This document shows, one piece after another, positions 11,201-20,397 of a DNA stretch of 64,000 bases. The notes below the pieces were generated by a model. The model was not told the DNA's origin, did not search any database, and saw only the letters and a list, made by a program, of their open reading frames with translations. The stretch comes from a virus. How positions within the stretch are numbered: the first letter of the stretch is position 1; each line of letters starts with the position of its first letter. Both the position numbers and the translations under genes were made by a program. The stretch covers positions 1 through 64,000 of the IMG/VR virus record IMGVR_UViG_3300042402_003021; one strand, 5' to 3'.

Positions 11201-14200
11201 TAGTCTCACGCTTACTTTTCAACCATTAGGCACTGGACAAATTCCATTAGTGGTTCTTGGACCAGTTTTAGCACCATCAAGTATACCTTTAAATACTCGC
11301 GGTTTGGCGTATAGCAACAATACATTTAGACTTGTGACTCGTGGTTTAGATTATGATTTTGGTGTTGCGAATTTAATTGTTAATGGTGTTACATCACAAA
11401 ATAATGCTACAACTTTGGTTATGAATAGACCAGTAACAGATATTCATACATTAAATGTTGAGGGCGCGCAATTTGTTAATCAATCATTTACTTTATCATT
11501 TACTCCAACAATCGAGGTTATAACTACAGACGCACCACTGTTTATAGGTACACAGTTTGAAGCAGAATCTAAACACACTACATTAGCAATTATAGATACT
11601 GAAAGACCCATTAATCATCAAACCACATTATATATTGATGGTTTTATAGACTCTGCAAACAATATTAATAATGGAGAAAACAATTTTAATCTACAAAGAA
11701 ATGAATCTATTGTAGACATTTCCCATTTACCAGAAACCTATGCCACAACCTTAACATATAATAATAGCTCTACAACTACAAACTCATTAACCAGAGTTTC
11801 TTTAACTAGTAGTAATCAATTTTTACAAAAAACAAAATCGATTTCTGCGACAAATGTATATCTCGGTTCACAAAATAAGTTACTAGAAAGTAATAATGCG
11901 GCATACATTACACAGATCAGTGATGTTGATAATAATGCAACAAGAGCATTTTATCGTGACGAATCTATAACAAATTTTGGGCAGTTGAATCACTTATTAA
12001 AACGCGATATATATGATTCTAATGGCAGATATTTTGTTCTCGGAAGTAAAAATGAAGATATCGCAGATATAGATATCTATAAAATAGTAGATAACAAGAA
12101 TGTACAATTTATATCTAAAATTAGCATGGGCTTGGCAAAAGTTGTTCCCGGCACATCGGAAGCATCAGATTCATTATATGGTAAAAATGGTATAACTGAT
12201 TTACCATTTGGTGATTCATTTGTTACTATTAGAAGACAATTAAAGTCATATTTCTCTGGTGTGTTTTCTAATTCTAACATTGATGATTCTTTATCTTCTA
12301 TAGTCGTTAACGATTTGAAGATTTCTGATTTTAATACTTGTGCAATTTCTTTACGAGTAAGACTGTATTATAGTGTTGGAACCACGAATGAAACAAAAAC
12401 GTTCAATGTAATTATATTATTCAAACTGTCTGATTTACAGACAGGAACATCTAATGTTACATCATTTGTAGGTCAAACAACTTATTATGTAGATCATTAT
12501 CATTATTATATTCTACAAGAAAGTGGAAACGATCAAAGCAAATATTCCGCAGCATACAATCTTGCATTCTGTCAAGATGATTTATATTTCGAAAGACATA
12601 ATGGACAATGGGGGCAAATTTGTAGATTGTTAGCTAGCGAAAATTATAGTTCATTACAAGTAGTTATAGATTATGCAGAACATCCAGATGTTCAATATTA
12701 TACAAATACAAATAATTCACCATATATTTCTGATTCTAGAAAGAAAGCTGGTTTTGGTATTCCATTAAAGATATATAATGAATATCGTTCTGACAGTCAT
12801 ATTATGTTGATTGGCGCACAATTATTTGACCCATTTGTATTTAATACATTAACACAACCACATAATCCAAATGCGATTGGTGCAGTTTATATATATCGTC
12901 TTCCAACTGGATCTTCTACTTGGAATTATGTTGGTGCCATGTATGGTAAAGGCAATACATCTTCCAATGTGATAGCAAATCTAAATAACTATACTAGTTC
13001 GGGAATCGAAGATAAAGAATATTGCTTATTTGGTTTTGATTTTGATTACATGGATGGTAATACCGCGATATCTGAACCCGGTGGCTCTGGCTCTAATGAG
13101 ATTAATGGTGGAAAAGTTTATTTATTTAATATTGAAGGCTCTAATATCGCTCTATTAGATCAGTATTCTATTAATGATATTTCTTTGCCGCTTGGTTATA
13201 CATTAAATAGTCAAAATAATTTTGGCTCATATATAGTACTTATAGATAAAAATACACCGATAACTTTTTCCAATTCTTCTGCTGGCAATGGATTGATACA
13301 TAATTTGTCAAATGGCTCAACATTAGTTGCTAGTTTAGCTTATACTCAATCAGAATATACTACTCTTAATGAAGCTAGAGCCAACATAGAAAACGAAACT
13401 AAACCATATGATCCAGTATTGATCAACCCATCAATAACAACCAGATCTCAGCATGTATTATCTATGAAGAGGCTAAATTTTGGTAATTCAACTAGAAAGC
13501 TGGGCCTAGTAAGAGAATTTAGAACACGTAGCGATAATTCTAATTTCACATTTGATTTACAAAAAGTATTTATAATGGATGTTCAGCCAATTGGATTTAC
13601 ATTATTTATTGGCGGTCCACCGGCAAAAAACAACACTTTAACATTACAAACACTATCACATGAGATACTAAATGATACTTTATTAACTAGCATTTATGGT
13701 AAAGAAATTATATCTAGTGGATTAAGTTTAGTAGCTGCTAGTAATTTTGGCTTGGGCGATATGCCATTACATATAGAATATGTCAACGACAACGCAACCA
13801 CCCTATATATTAGTTCGCAAATACAAATTAATTCTGATGAATTTACAACCAATATTACTGGTAAAGATATATATAACATCAATACTACATTATGGACATC
13901 ATCAGCAATTAATAGCGCGTCTGGTATTAATTTAAATACTTATGGACAAAATATACGCACTAATACAGCTAAATTGTATACTAGAGGATATACTAACGCA
14001 ACCATAAATACAACACTAACAACTAGTGGAATATTTATGGACAATAATTCAGCTAGTTTAATTGTAACCGGGCATATCAATAGAGCCACTGGTATAAATA
14101 CAGTTATTGTTGGATATGATATAATTAATAATAGCGGCATGTTCTTTAGTACTAGCGGCGCTATACTTGGCGACATATATAGAACAACACCACTATTTAT

Positions 14201-14789
14201 TGGCAAAGACGCATACGCCAATAATGCAACATCAATATTTATTGACAGTTTTGTAGTTTCCTCTGGATCTGAATATAAGGCAGTAGGCAATACTCTGCAC
14301 ATCAACGCTAGACCATCGTCTGTTTATGACACATTTGATTCTCATTCGTTATATATAAACGGTCCAGATCGTGAATACTTAAACACAGATGCCACCATAT
14401 TTATTTCTGCACCAATTCCAGAAATCTCAGAAGATGGCGCATACATACATTCTGGATATTTAATAACAACAATTACTGGTAACAATGATGCAGGCTCATT
14501 TTTTGCCTCTGAAAAATATCAAACACTAAATGTTGTTGGCAGTATTGCGAATGCTAGTGGTATGTCGCTTTATATGGAAAGACCAACTGCTAATGCGCTA
14601 GGACTATTTATTAAGGATTTAAATCCAACTTCTACAATTACTACAGCAATTAGTGGAGCATTTTATGGTAGTGGATCTACTGATTTGTGTGTATTAGGAC
14701 CAACACCATCTACTGGAACTTTTTCGTTATACATTGAACAACCACAAAGCAATCTGACCACACTAACTACTAGAGGTTATTTAGAGTAA
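5226..14789 (+). CDS. Giant tail/fibre-like virion protein (3187 aa)
   Basis: This single 9.6-kb gene is translationally coupled to the tape-measure gene (TAATG at 5226). I do not recognise a family for the whole protein. It is rich in Asn, Ser, Thr, Tyr and Ile and poor in Cys, as expected of a beta-rich virion adhesin. Around residues 1080-1160 and again near 2660 there are F-G-(W/S)-x-I patterns followed by a short hydrophobic strand, reminiscent of FG-GAP/beta-propeller blades. Residues about 1900-2145 and 2790-3187 consist of short (~20-30 aa) repeats with a hydrophobic L-(F/Y)-I-x-G-P-like core, separated by a ~640-residue non-repeat domain. Position after the tape measure suggests a baseplate, tail-tip or fibre component; receptor binding is inference. 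Confidence 0.8.
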   Translation: MQDYFKYDKIQTGASLFMKSDSDGNTDKEKRALPLGIKTIGEGIKQVTNWNHISNSIDSNKGIRFEDSQPNTLLYSVKNRIATSYEYTNRINLGVNDGIISPDVKIPLAQSITNDKQNKVSFIDSWSVSDINIVDDIAFVSYEDYSDLNREDLELGQITLYQPYRYQSSLGYDTITTNYFRDYDASLVFQNNQLPLMHKVKSIYGPTESLDINYRLSNRFATYDNTILKVEFNDPSLPKKTLYFTYGGCLRNTMTFADYPTANTIRYCNNYDLSTGERFDNTFCPVNYLNFADGDYAGEFFVVTYSTRKNILYSGGGAFGEASNINESDFVEVDDNAITTIQLSVNALLNYFQSNTQGSGTSLPDLDPQTISQIFTNIGLIEGIVYTSHSAKVTLIKLQPARKCGKVDIYVRKSGIVSGFTGNRFTSPAHSLKNHDIIKIDSALFDGEQTGAIDIHPLNGEKFVKYIDDNTFELYDDQFLESPSSANNLKSVDGIQWCCIGNVNGTFGQGWSYYKTLFSPTGRNGYMSFTNRDYSFRFASNLDLNIGPSSFITDKRISDASLNSDLTSWDRENSIKSIVLDLSEDIDIYEEIVSEFFTTGSNWFIPTLTSNKTVFGKLISEFITSIPNKIFGKSAFGVPHKGSQELYPYHSQTELGKYNTDSDSFELNSGPYLSAYDLSGPYLGNKFGCSLDVKFSHNIGDSKIYNIVVGEKGSDVSIDLFGCQANEIKIDGGVIPYSQESTNADIFSIFKQRIVPYFAPHGKVHVLTMTVDKYNRITDISHKNTIFGDGYSLLSYNGSFPFKSHYPLIYMMDQFMGPYIDFHAGIANTITYKANGIDGKIITVNEIGTVPSTTLYWYRAAIANWFGPNIYDYYSNSTINENLSTLYRDYLIPDLNRNYISTEPIFNKNRSYFGESTISSTYTAYPIIDRFGLGTNSKSQLHIVPWVDSFGKSVCIGEKTTNGNLPIFSSSTVRSNINVTQGYSYNIGFTLTSADTKSEIGQISCIILGSDYRTVKLLEINSSGSVDSYNVDNDPTQRIPDAQHYKLRTGSYAGDGINEVKSSMFLSAQKILFKDGTLIWGDQILSESKSKINILRYNYNNNSLTPIGQITKQFTTPRRSDAKFVGDGFGWNIRYNDGILVTNSMVTQNEFGQDIATLLDGSAIGSYRVDSLSVFKITNQNNAEFLQNIFPSFNAGDVSEKYTDKFLIDYQDSLLNIGNIHYDNFTLQSRTWNVRLVNSYDAIDSRVILRDPVGYSLFAIDYSYSSRFGFSTLNSSASYDISPYLYFSEIFKAGEIYYDYSDHGSFLIRDTSIFNQTSSNTLSLQNNLTVTPVFFFNIPESNIDVYGNLNITLVFDNLSRRFFETINVNNFSNRETIIDSFAFDNLLPRIVLYKKDPRQTIIPNGVIGNTTTTPTTGFVTLQDGKFVYSSTHRRITNPNDDSITWKQSVTRPPMFRGGAHDLHFYGDLSASSIKEYKATLLGAFPNLIEAIPTELLNHYYGGLITLGQLYDATYDVNTKQGLISYVSNDVINLLRDDGQDVANVSMYGTIIANTNIAPTDDNTITFTIPYSIWSQYIYQGNFLKSSKDNRPFINDFTNINHGTISSTTPSSNLSNPISGTWSQGYINDINHETYDVDNISSNKTLALGILLGTVDNVNYAASSPIGSQSADGPLFNFFRSVPDKRLNIYDYKYSYNTVLATTSIEQKSIYPVLNNLINFDFSATILDISANIESRNIDKRKMQCVFNKIAYFKYNNAVYDDVQRNILNNNLRIDRYSFGKYEFVPLPVGITRDRKLLLTEYNQPGISNHLFGQSKNPIIRVAKSNTGFSSNDKGTFNKSVQIISSDSIAGIGENINTSTYIDLNEDKVQTYNSISGVLGSAYIGANNLLGSMDILDLDYLPLYIGALKQEISATTLFIKDKSKRLETTLYVNGLQKINTPTAFSLFIGQPFIQTGITLNIEAPNFEFMSLFTYEVAPSAIMPLSITTPDIDNSLTLTFQPLGTGQIPLVVLGPVLAPSSIPLNTRGLAYSNNTFRLVTRGLDYDFGVANLIVNGVTSQNNATTLVMNRPVTDIHTLNVEGAQFVNQSFTLSFTPTIEVITTDAPLFIGTQFEAESKHTTLAIIDTERPINHQTTLYIDGFIDSANNINNGENNFNLQRNESIVDISHLPETYATTLTYNNSSTTTNSLTRVSLTSSNQFLQKTKSISATNVYLGSQNKLLESNNAAYITQISDVDNNATRAFYRDESITNFGQLNHLLKRDIYDSNGRYFVLGSKNEDIADIDIYKIVDNKNVQFISKISMGLAKVVPGTSEASDSLYGKNGITDLPFGDSFVTIRRQLKSYFSGVFSNSNIDDSLSSIVVNDLKISDFNTCAISLRVRLYYSVGTTNETKTFNVIILFKLSDLQTGTSNVTSFVGQTTYYVDHYHYYILQESGNDQSKYSAAYNLAFCQDDLYFERHNGQWGQICRLLASENYSSLQVVIDYAEHPDVQYYTNTNNSPYISDSRKKAGFGIPLKIYNEYRSDSHIMLIGAQLFDPFVFNTLTQPHNPNAIGAVYIYRLPTGSSTWNYVGAMYGKGNTSSNVIANLNNYTSSGIEDKEYCLFGFDFDYMDGNTAISEPGGSGSNEINGGKVYLFNIEGSNIALLDQYSINDISLPLGYTLNSQNNFGSYIVLIDKNTPITFSNSSAGNGLIHNLSNGSTLVASLAYTQSEYTTLNEARANIENETKPYDPVLINPSITTRSQHVLSMKRLNFGNSTRKLGLVREFRTRSDNSNFTFDLQKVFIMDVQPIGFTLFIGGPPAKNNTLTLQTLSHEILNDTLLTSIYGKEIISSGLSLVAASNFGLGDMPLHIEYVNDNATTLYISSQIQINSDEFTTNITGKDIYNINTTLWTSSAINSASGINLNTYGQNIRTNTAKLYTRGYTNATINTTLTTSGIFMDNNSASLIVTGHINRATGINTVIVGYDIINNSGMFFSTSGAILGDIYRTTPLFIGKDAYANNATSIFIDSFVVSSGSEYKAVGNTLHINARPSSVYDTFDSHSLYINGPDREYLNTDATIFISAPIPEISEDGAYIHSGYLITTITGNNDAGSFFASEKYQTLNVVGSIANASGMSLYMERPTANALGLFIKDLNPTSTITTAISGAFYGSGSTDLCVLGPTPSTGTFSLYIEQPQSNLTTLTTRGYLE
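10920..11660 (+). repeat. First block of LFI-G-P-like beta repeats
   Basis: Within the giant protein, degenerate units such as L-Y-I-G-A, L-F-I-K-D, L-Y-V-N-G, L-F-I-G-Q-P, L-F-I-G-T and L-Y-I-D-G recur every ~20-30 residues. Boundaries are approximate; the repeat is recognised at protein level and not as identical DNA. Confidence 0.7.
13590..14786 (+). repeat. Second block of LFI-G-P-like beta repeats
   Basis: This block runs to the C terminus of the giant protein and contains L-F-I-G-G-P, L-Y-I-S-S, L-F-I-G-K, I-F-I-D-S, L-H-I-N-A, L-Y-I-N-G-P, I-F-I-S-A-P, L-Y-M-E-R-P, L-F-I-K-D, L-C-V-L-G-P and L-Y-I-E-Q-P cores. Alternating short strands with Gly/Pro turns suggest a repetitive beta stalk or solenoid. 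Confidence 0.7.
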
Positions 14790-14792
14790 TAT

Positions 14793-16454
14793 ATGATTAC
14801 ATTTATATCGCATGATACAAATCAAACAATATTGATAGGTGGACAATCCGCTTTAGGTGGTGCATCAACTGGTGTAATTGGCCCAATGCCACAATATTCC
14901 ATATCCCGTGAAGATTTATTCACTGGTGATGGAACATATATGAATACAAAATTCAATATCAATATTACCGGAACAGCCACATTAGCATCTTATAGCAAGT
15001 CAGATTTACAAACCAAAGGATCGCGTCAAGCTAGTTTAGCTGGTGAAGCGGTAAAATTGTTATTGTCAAATAAGAATTCACCAATGATGGGATATGGCAA
15101 ACTACAAATTACTCCATATGGTGGTTTATCTGGTGGTCTAATTTTTAATGATGCCAAAATAATTTCAATAGAATTACCAGTTCAAAATGAGGAAAGTGCT
15201 GGCACACAATATCTAGAATATAATTTTGTTTTTGAAGCATATGAAGATGCTAGTCAATCAAGTGCTTCTAATGCACCGGTATCGCCAGCTAAATCAGAAT
15301 ACTGTTTAACATCGGCAGAAGAAACTTGGGAATTATCTCCAAATAGTAGTGAAGTAGCATTTTTTGGTAGAAATTTTATTGGAGATGACCAGCATACAAC
15401 TTACACGCTAACTCATACTTTGAGCGCTGTTGGTGTTACAAAATATGATGGTAATGATCTAGATAAAAATAATGGATATGCTTGGCGTCAAGCTGTTTTA
15501 TGGGTAAAAGAAAGACTAGATAGAACATTAACCAACGATCTAGATCCAAACAAAACAATTACTAGAGATATATTTGATAATAATAAATCAGATGCAATAA
15601 TAAATCAATTTAATGCATTCTATATGAATGAAAACAATAATACATCCTTTTTTGATTTAAGCGGATATAAAGCTAGAAATCATATCAGATCTGTTAGTAG
15701 TGATATAGGTGCTGGTTCTTATTCTGTTACTGATACTTGGTTAGTATCCTTAGATAATATTAAAGCTATTTCTGATATTAGTGTCAGTATAGATAATTCT
15801 ATTGATGATATTAATGTAACTGTTAATGCCAATGGAACTATTGTTGGTCTTAGTGAGGTTGCTAGCACTAATATACAAAATAGTGATAAGTATGATAATG
15901 CACTATCAGAATATAATTCTATACTTGCAGATCAAATTGGAAATATTCTTCAAAGCAAGGTTGGTCAATTTCTAGAAGAGAAATATGGGGATTTTAATGC
16001 AGCTGGCACTCAAACAGGCACATTACAAACTCAGCCAATATCTTTTCAAGTTACTCATGATAAAGTTAATGGAGTAATTAGTTGGAATTTATCATTTAGT
16101 GATGCTGAAACAATTACTGGTGCAATTTCTAAAAATGTACAATTTACGTTTCAAAATGATTGGGGAGGAGATGCGGGGGAGCGTTATCATGATTCACCAT
16201 CCGTGATACAAATTGTAAGTGGCGGTCCATTTATCTATAATCCAAATACAACCATAGAACGCAAATGGAGTGTGTCTGTTGATTTAGTAATGGATTTTAA
16301 TAGCAGGGCAAACAAACCAGATGGTAGAACAGCGTATGATGAGCCATCAATTACACAACTTAGCAATAGTCCTCCAACGATAACAGCATCTACAGAATCT
16401 TGGAATCCAAAAACTGGTGCATATAATTTTACACTGGAAAAAACCTATATTTAG
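14793..16454 (+). CDS. Tandem-paralogous tail protein, copy 1 (553 aa)
   Basis: The start lies four bases after the giant gene. The N-terminal ~170 residues align by eye with the next gene: both share an I-G-G motif near residue 15, then G-P-x-P-x-Y-S-I-S-R-E-D, an I-N-I-T-G segment, and E-E-S-(A/S)-G followed by a Y-x-F-x-F-E-A-Y strand. The C-terminal parts also correspond: both end with an E-S-(F/W)-N-P-x-T-G-A-Y pattern. This indicates a gene duplication. No enzyme motif is seen. Location between the giant protein and the probable hub suggests a distal-tail or baseplate structural protein, but that role is inferred only from position. Confidence 0.8.
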   Translation: MITFISHDTNQTILIGGQSALGGASTGVIGPMPQYSISREDLFTGDGTYMNTKFNINITGTATLASYSKSDLQTKGSRQASLAGEAVKLLLSNKNSPMMGYGKLQITPYGGLSGGLIFNDAKIISIELPVQNEESAGTQYLEYNFVFEAYEDASQSSASNAPVSPAKSEYCLTSAEETWELSPNSSEVAFFGRNFIGDDQHTTYTLTHTLSAVGVTKYDGNDLDKNNGYAWRQAVLWVKERLDRTLTNDLDPNKTITRDIFDNNKSDAIINQFNAFYMNENNNTSFFDLSGYKARNHIRSVSSDIGAGSYSVTDTWLVSLDNIKAISDISVSIDNSIDDINVTVNANGTIVGLSEVASTNIQNSDKYDNALSEYNSILADQIGNILQSKVGQFLEEKYGDFNAAGTQTGTLQTQPISFQVTHDKVNGVISWNLSFSDAETITGAISKNVQFTFQNDWGGDAGERYHDSPSVIQIVSGGPFIYNPNTTIERKWSVSVDLVMDFNSRANKPDGRTAYDEPSITQLSNSPPTITASTESWNPKTGAYNFTLEKTYI

Positions 16455-16463
16455 GAATACAAG

Positions 16464-18053
16464 ATGGCAATTAAATTTTATTCACATCATCCAGATATTA
16501 ATGAAGAATTAGTGATAGGCGGTAAAGATTCCAGTTTTAGTGCTATGGAGGTTGGCGGATATGGTCCATTTCCATCATATTCAATATCGAGAGAAGATAT
16601 TTTTGCCGATGATGGATCATATTTGAATTCAAAATACACCATTAATATCACTGGATATGCCACTATGAAACCCAGTGATGCTACAGATATATTAGTAAAG
16701 GGAGGCAGACAATCAAAGATTATAGGCGAACAAGTAATTAAGTTACAATCTAATAGAAGTAAATGGCCTATGTCTGGATTGGGTACATTAGATATTGAAT
16801 TATATGATGGTACTGATAATGTTTTACAATTTCATGATGCTAGACTAACCAATATAGAAATTCCAGAAGCGACAGAAGAATCTTCTGGTTTGCATTATAC
16901 AGAATATTCTTTTACATTTGAGGCATATAATTTTAATGACCATGCTTTGCCAACAGACTCATTGTCAAGCGTCGGTGAATCATGGACATTTGATCTTAAT
17001 GAAGGTCAATTCTCTTATGAATACGATGATATATCAAATCAAGCATGTAAAACATATACAATATCTAGAACATTATCTGCTACAGGAATTAAAAAATATG
17101 TTAATGGCATTTTATCCAAAGATTCTTGGAGGAGTGCATCAAACTGGATCGAAAAGAGAATTTTAAATATAATAGAAACAGATACTAAAATTGATGAACA
17201 TATTAATTCGATCACAATAGAAAATGATGATATAAAATTTCAACCAATTAAAATGAATTCTGAAGGTAGTTCAGAAAAAATTGTACCAGATTTAAACAAT
17301 CAACAAAGATATAGAACATTCAATCATTCTAGAAATTCTAATACAGATATACCAAATGGCTCATGTACAGTTACAGACACTTGGATATTAGCATTAGATA
17401 GTAGTACATGCTTACAGTCGTTTCAATCTAGTGTGGATTTTAATCAAAATTCAAATGCTCCAACTATAGAAGTTAGTGGAGAAATTACTGGATTAAATAC
17501 ATACAATATTACTGAGAAAAAAAATAATGCATATTTAAATGCGAAAAATATTATTAATAAAAATATGAGTAAGGCATTTAACTTGGCACAATCTGCTTAC
17601 GATAATAGTGGAATAAGTGGCAATCTAATACCAAGTGCTTATGAGGTAAAAAATAATAAACAACAAACTAGTGTAAGTCATAATAGAAACAATGGAACTA
17701 TTACTTGGTCTGTTACATATATTGCTGATAAATTTTTATGTGATCCAGACTATGTTCAATCTGAAAATATTACAGAAACATATGACAATCCATACGGAGA
17801 AGCAAAACCAGTGGCGATTATACCAATTATTGGTAGACCAAATGGTCCAGTTATTCAAACATTTACTACCGGTAAAGAGATGAAAAAAAATGTGACTATA
17901 GATATAATATTAAAACCGAATAAAAGAACTCTTGCAAATGGAAGATTAGCAGTGAAAGGTTTTTTAAGTGGTGTTGGATTAATTTCTACAAATTCTGAAT
18001 CATTTAATCCAATAACTGGAGCATACAGTATAAATATAGAATGGACAAGTTAA
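16464..18053 (+). CDS. Tandem-paralogous tail protein, copy 2 (529 aa)
   Basis: Paralogue of the preceding gene with the same order of motifs: I-G-G near residue 18, G-P-F-P-S-Y-S-I-S-R-E-D, I-N-I-T-G-Y, E-E-S-S-G and a C-terminal S-F-N-P-I-T-G-A-Y. The middle regions both contain a V-T-D-T-W-(L/I)-(V/L)-(S/A)-L-D strand, so similarity extends over the full length although identity is low. A nine-base gap separates it from copy 1 and one base from the next gene. The two products could be alternative subunits of one ring or stacked rings; neither can be told from sequence alone. Confidence 0.8.
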   Translation: MAIKFYSHHPDINEELVIGGKDSSFSAMEVGGYGPFPSYSISREDIFADDGSYLNSKYTINITGYATMKPSDATDILVKGGRQSKIIGEQVIKLQSNRSKWPMSGLGTLDIELYDGTDNVLQFHDARLTNIEIPEATEESSGLHYTEYSFTFEAYNFNDHALPTDSLSSVGESWTFDLNEGQFSYEYDDISNQACKTYTISRTLSATGIKKYVNGILSKDSWRSASNWIEKRILNIIETDTKIDEHINSITIENDDIKFQPIKMNSEGSSEKIVPDLNNQQRYRTFNHSRNSNTDIPNGSCTVTDTWILALDSSTCLQSFQSSVDFNQNSNAPTIEVSGEITGLNTYNITEKKNNAYLNAKNIINKNMSKAFNLAQSAYDNSGISGNLIPSAYEVKNNKQQTSVSHNRNNGTITWSVTYIADKFLCDPDYVQSENITETYDNPYGEAKPVAIIPIIGRPNGPVIQTFTTGKEMKKNVTIDIILKPNKRTLANGRLAVKGFLSGVGLISTNSESFNPITGAYSINIEWTS

Positions 18054-18054
18054 T

Positions 18055-20397
18055 ATGGCTATAACAATGTTTGGTGCATTAGTTAGCGAGATAAGCTCTT
18101 CAGTCGCTTGGGGCGGCGAGGGTGGTTCATGTCAAATGACAGTAGTAGAAGATCCAGATAATCATATTTTTATTTCTTTACCTGAAGTGGGAACACCTGT
18201 ATTTATACAACATGGTGCATTTTATTTTGGAGGAATATTTCAAAGATATACATATAGAGGCAGTATTTCTGGTCGTTTTTATGATGTTATTATAGAGTCT
18301 CCAGCAAAATTACTAGATGGTATTCAAGTAATATTAGATGACTTTAATGGCCGAGTAGTTGGGGCCAATAATAGATATGCACCAGAAGATGGTAAATTAT
18401 TTACTGATCAAATACGCAACGTATACAATGTTTATGGTGAAGTAGAGTCTAGAAATGGATTTGGTAATTCTTATGTTAATAGTTCTGGATTTCCAGCATA
18501 TAGCTTGTTAACTACTTTGCAAGAATTAATGAATAGGAATAAAGCAGTATTTGGATCTTATTCTTATGGATTAGATATATCTCAAATAATAAGTGCATTT
18601 GATGGTGTAAACTATAGAATAAAAGGGCCAGTACAAAGTTTAGCATCTATTATAACTGAGTGCTGTGAAGCGGCCGGTTTAGATTATTTTGTAGAATTAC
18701 TTGGAACTGGTGCCAATAATGTGATTTCTAAGCCACAAATCCGTCTTAGAACTATTAATAGATCTACTAGTTCTGGTCGTGGCGAAGTAGCAGACTTAGT
18801 TTTAAACGCCACCAATCTTGTGTCTGGTGATGTAGGTGAAGAATTTGCACTACCAGTTACACAGAAGTTAGTAATAGGTGGCCCAGTTTCTAGATGGGTG
18901 CCACATGATATGTATAATAGTATACCATTATGGGGAAAGTTGTCTAATGGACAATATATATATACTCCCGGTGTCACTACTCCAACAGCCTATGGTAATC
19001 CAGATTTTCCAATACCAATAGCATTAGATGAATACAGTGGAGAGGCTGGTTATATGGCAACTTTATTTGAATTGAGAATGGCTACAGGGGGCAAAGAGAC
19101 TTGGGAAACATTCAAAATGTTTGAAACTATCTCCGGCAGAGAGCGCAATGGGTACAACACCGTTTCATCTGCTCCTTGGATAGGTAAGGCAGAAGTCACA
19201 GCCCAAATAGTTAACTTAATGAGAGGCAATCGATTTGTTTCTTCTGACGCTGAACCAACAAGTTTATCTTCGACCCAAAAAAGATTACTTAGAGATTTAC
19301 AAGAACAATCTGATTTAATATTTGCTGCTGTTAGCAAAGTAGCAAGTAATTTTTATGGTCAAATGTTTCTTATGCCCTTAAGATTAGATCAACAAATTAG
19401 ATATATACAGGATGATATACAGTATGAAGCCGCTTGGGATATAGTTGATAGCGCTTTTCATCCAGATGTGCCATATAATGATATTGCTTTTTATGATGGA
19501 GAAGGAAGATTAAGGGGCGTATCTGAATGGCCTCAAAATTCTTTATATGATTATAGCGGTTTTGGTGGAGAATGGGCATCATCTCTTGATGGTGGTATAG
19601 CTACTACAAAAGGTGGGCCAGAAAAAGAATTATATTATATTGGTGGATATCCATATGTTATAGTCAAGTCTGGCGCTCAAGTGCCATATTATGATGGATT
19701 AACTACTGCTGATTTTGGTATAGGAGTATTAGTATATAAATTTTTTGGGGTATGGCTAAATCCAAACTCATATTTGACATCTGGAGGAAACAACTTACAT
19801 ATGTCTATTCCTCCAGCTATGGCGCATCCAACTTTAATTGGCATACCACAACAAAGTAATATTTATTCTTGGGGTCCGTGGTGGGCTTGGGAAGGTGGAG
19901 CAGTGGGCAAGTCGGAAATAGTAATGGATGAGTCATTAAAACCAGAAACATTTGGTGGTTACGATACTTTGGATTTAGTTGGTTTTGCTAAAGCCACAAC
20001 TGGAACAAGTCAAGCAGTACCATTAGAAACTGGTAGTGTGCAAGTGGTTGGTCGGCCAACTTTTAATCTTGCAGATCAAATAGCTGGTAGTGCATATATT
20101 TCTGGCATAGATATTAAGGCCGATCCCGGTGGAGAAACTGTGACATATAAATTCAGTAGTTGGACTAGTCAATTTGGTAGAATTTCTAGTGCAAATATTG
20201 ATAGAATTGCTAAAATATATAAGGGTAATTTAGCTTTATCTCAGCGCAATAGATCACAAATAGAAAAAAGACCATTACCTAAAATAAAGTTTGAAAAATC
20301 AGAACTGGGGGATTCTTTTAAGAACAGAGATAATGCACAATCAGAATCTCCAGTTATGATTCACAGCTACATGAATGAAACGCTTGGAGGAATATAA
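18055..20397 (+). CDS. Probable baseplate hub / distal tail protein (780 aa)
   Basis: I do not recognise the family with certainty. The first ~100 residues look like a tail-hub beta domain: a short N-terminal strand, a G-T-P-V-F-I segment, then F-Y-F-G-G-I-F-Q-R-Y followed by a strand leading into S-P-A-K-L-L-D-G, resembling the start of gpD/gp27-like hub proteins. A predicted helical D-I-V-D-S-A-F segment and Trp/Gly-rich loops follow. The C terminus is basic (K-R-P-L-P-K). It sits directly after the paralogous tail pair and overlaps the next gene by one base (TAATGCC), as expected for a co-translated tail operon. Function is inferred mainly from context. Confidence 0.7.
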   Translation: MAITMFGALVSEISSSVAWGGEGGSCQMTVVEDPDNHIFISLPEVGTPVFIQHGAFYFGGIFQRYTYRGSISGRFYDVIIESPAKLLDGIQVILDDFNGRVVGANNRYAPEDGKLFTDQIRNVYNVYGEVESRNGFGNSYVNSSGFPAYSLLTTLQELMNRNKAVFGSYSYGLDISQIISAFDGVNYRIKGPVQSLASIITECCEAAGLDYFVELLGTGANNVISKPQIRLRTINRSTSSGRGEVADLVLNATNLVSGDVGEEFALPVTQKLVIGGPVSRWVPHDMYNSIPLWGKLSNGQYIYTPGVTTPTAYGNPDFPIPIALDEYSGEAGYMATLFELRMATGGKETWETFKMFETISGRERNGYNTVSSAPWIGKAEVTAQIVNLMRGNRFVSSDAEPTSLSSTQKRLLRDLQEQSDLIFAAVSKVASNFYGQMFLMPLRLDQQIRYIQDDIQYEAAWDIVDSAFHPDVPYNDIAFYDGEGRLRGVSEWPQNSLYDYSGFGGEWASSLDGGIATTKGGPEKELYYIGGYPYVIVKSGAQVPYYDGLTTADFGIGVLVYKFFGVWLNPNSYLTSGGNNLHMSIPPAMAHPTLIGIPQQSNIYSWGPWWAWEGGAVGKSEIVMDESLKPETFGGYDTLDLVGFAKATTGTSQAVPLETGSVQVVGRPTFNLADQIAGSAYISGIDIKADPGGETVTYKFSSWTSQFGRISSANIDRIAKIYKGNLALSQRNRSQIEKRPLPKIKFEKSELGDSFKNRDNAQSESPVMIHSYMNETLGGI

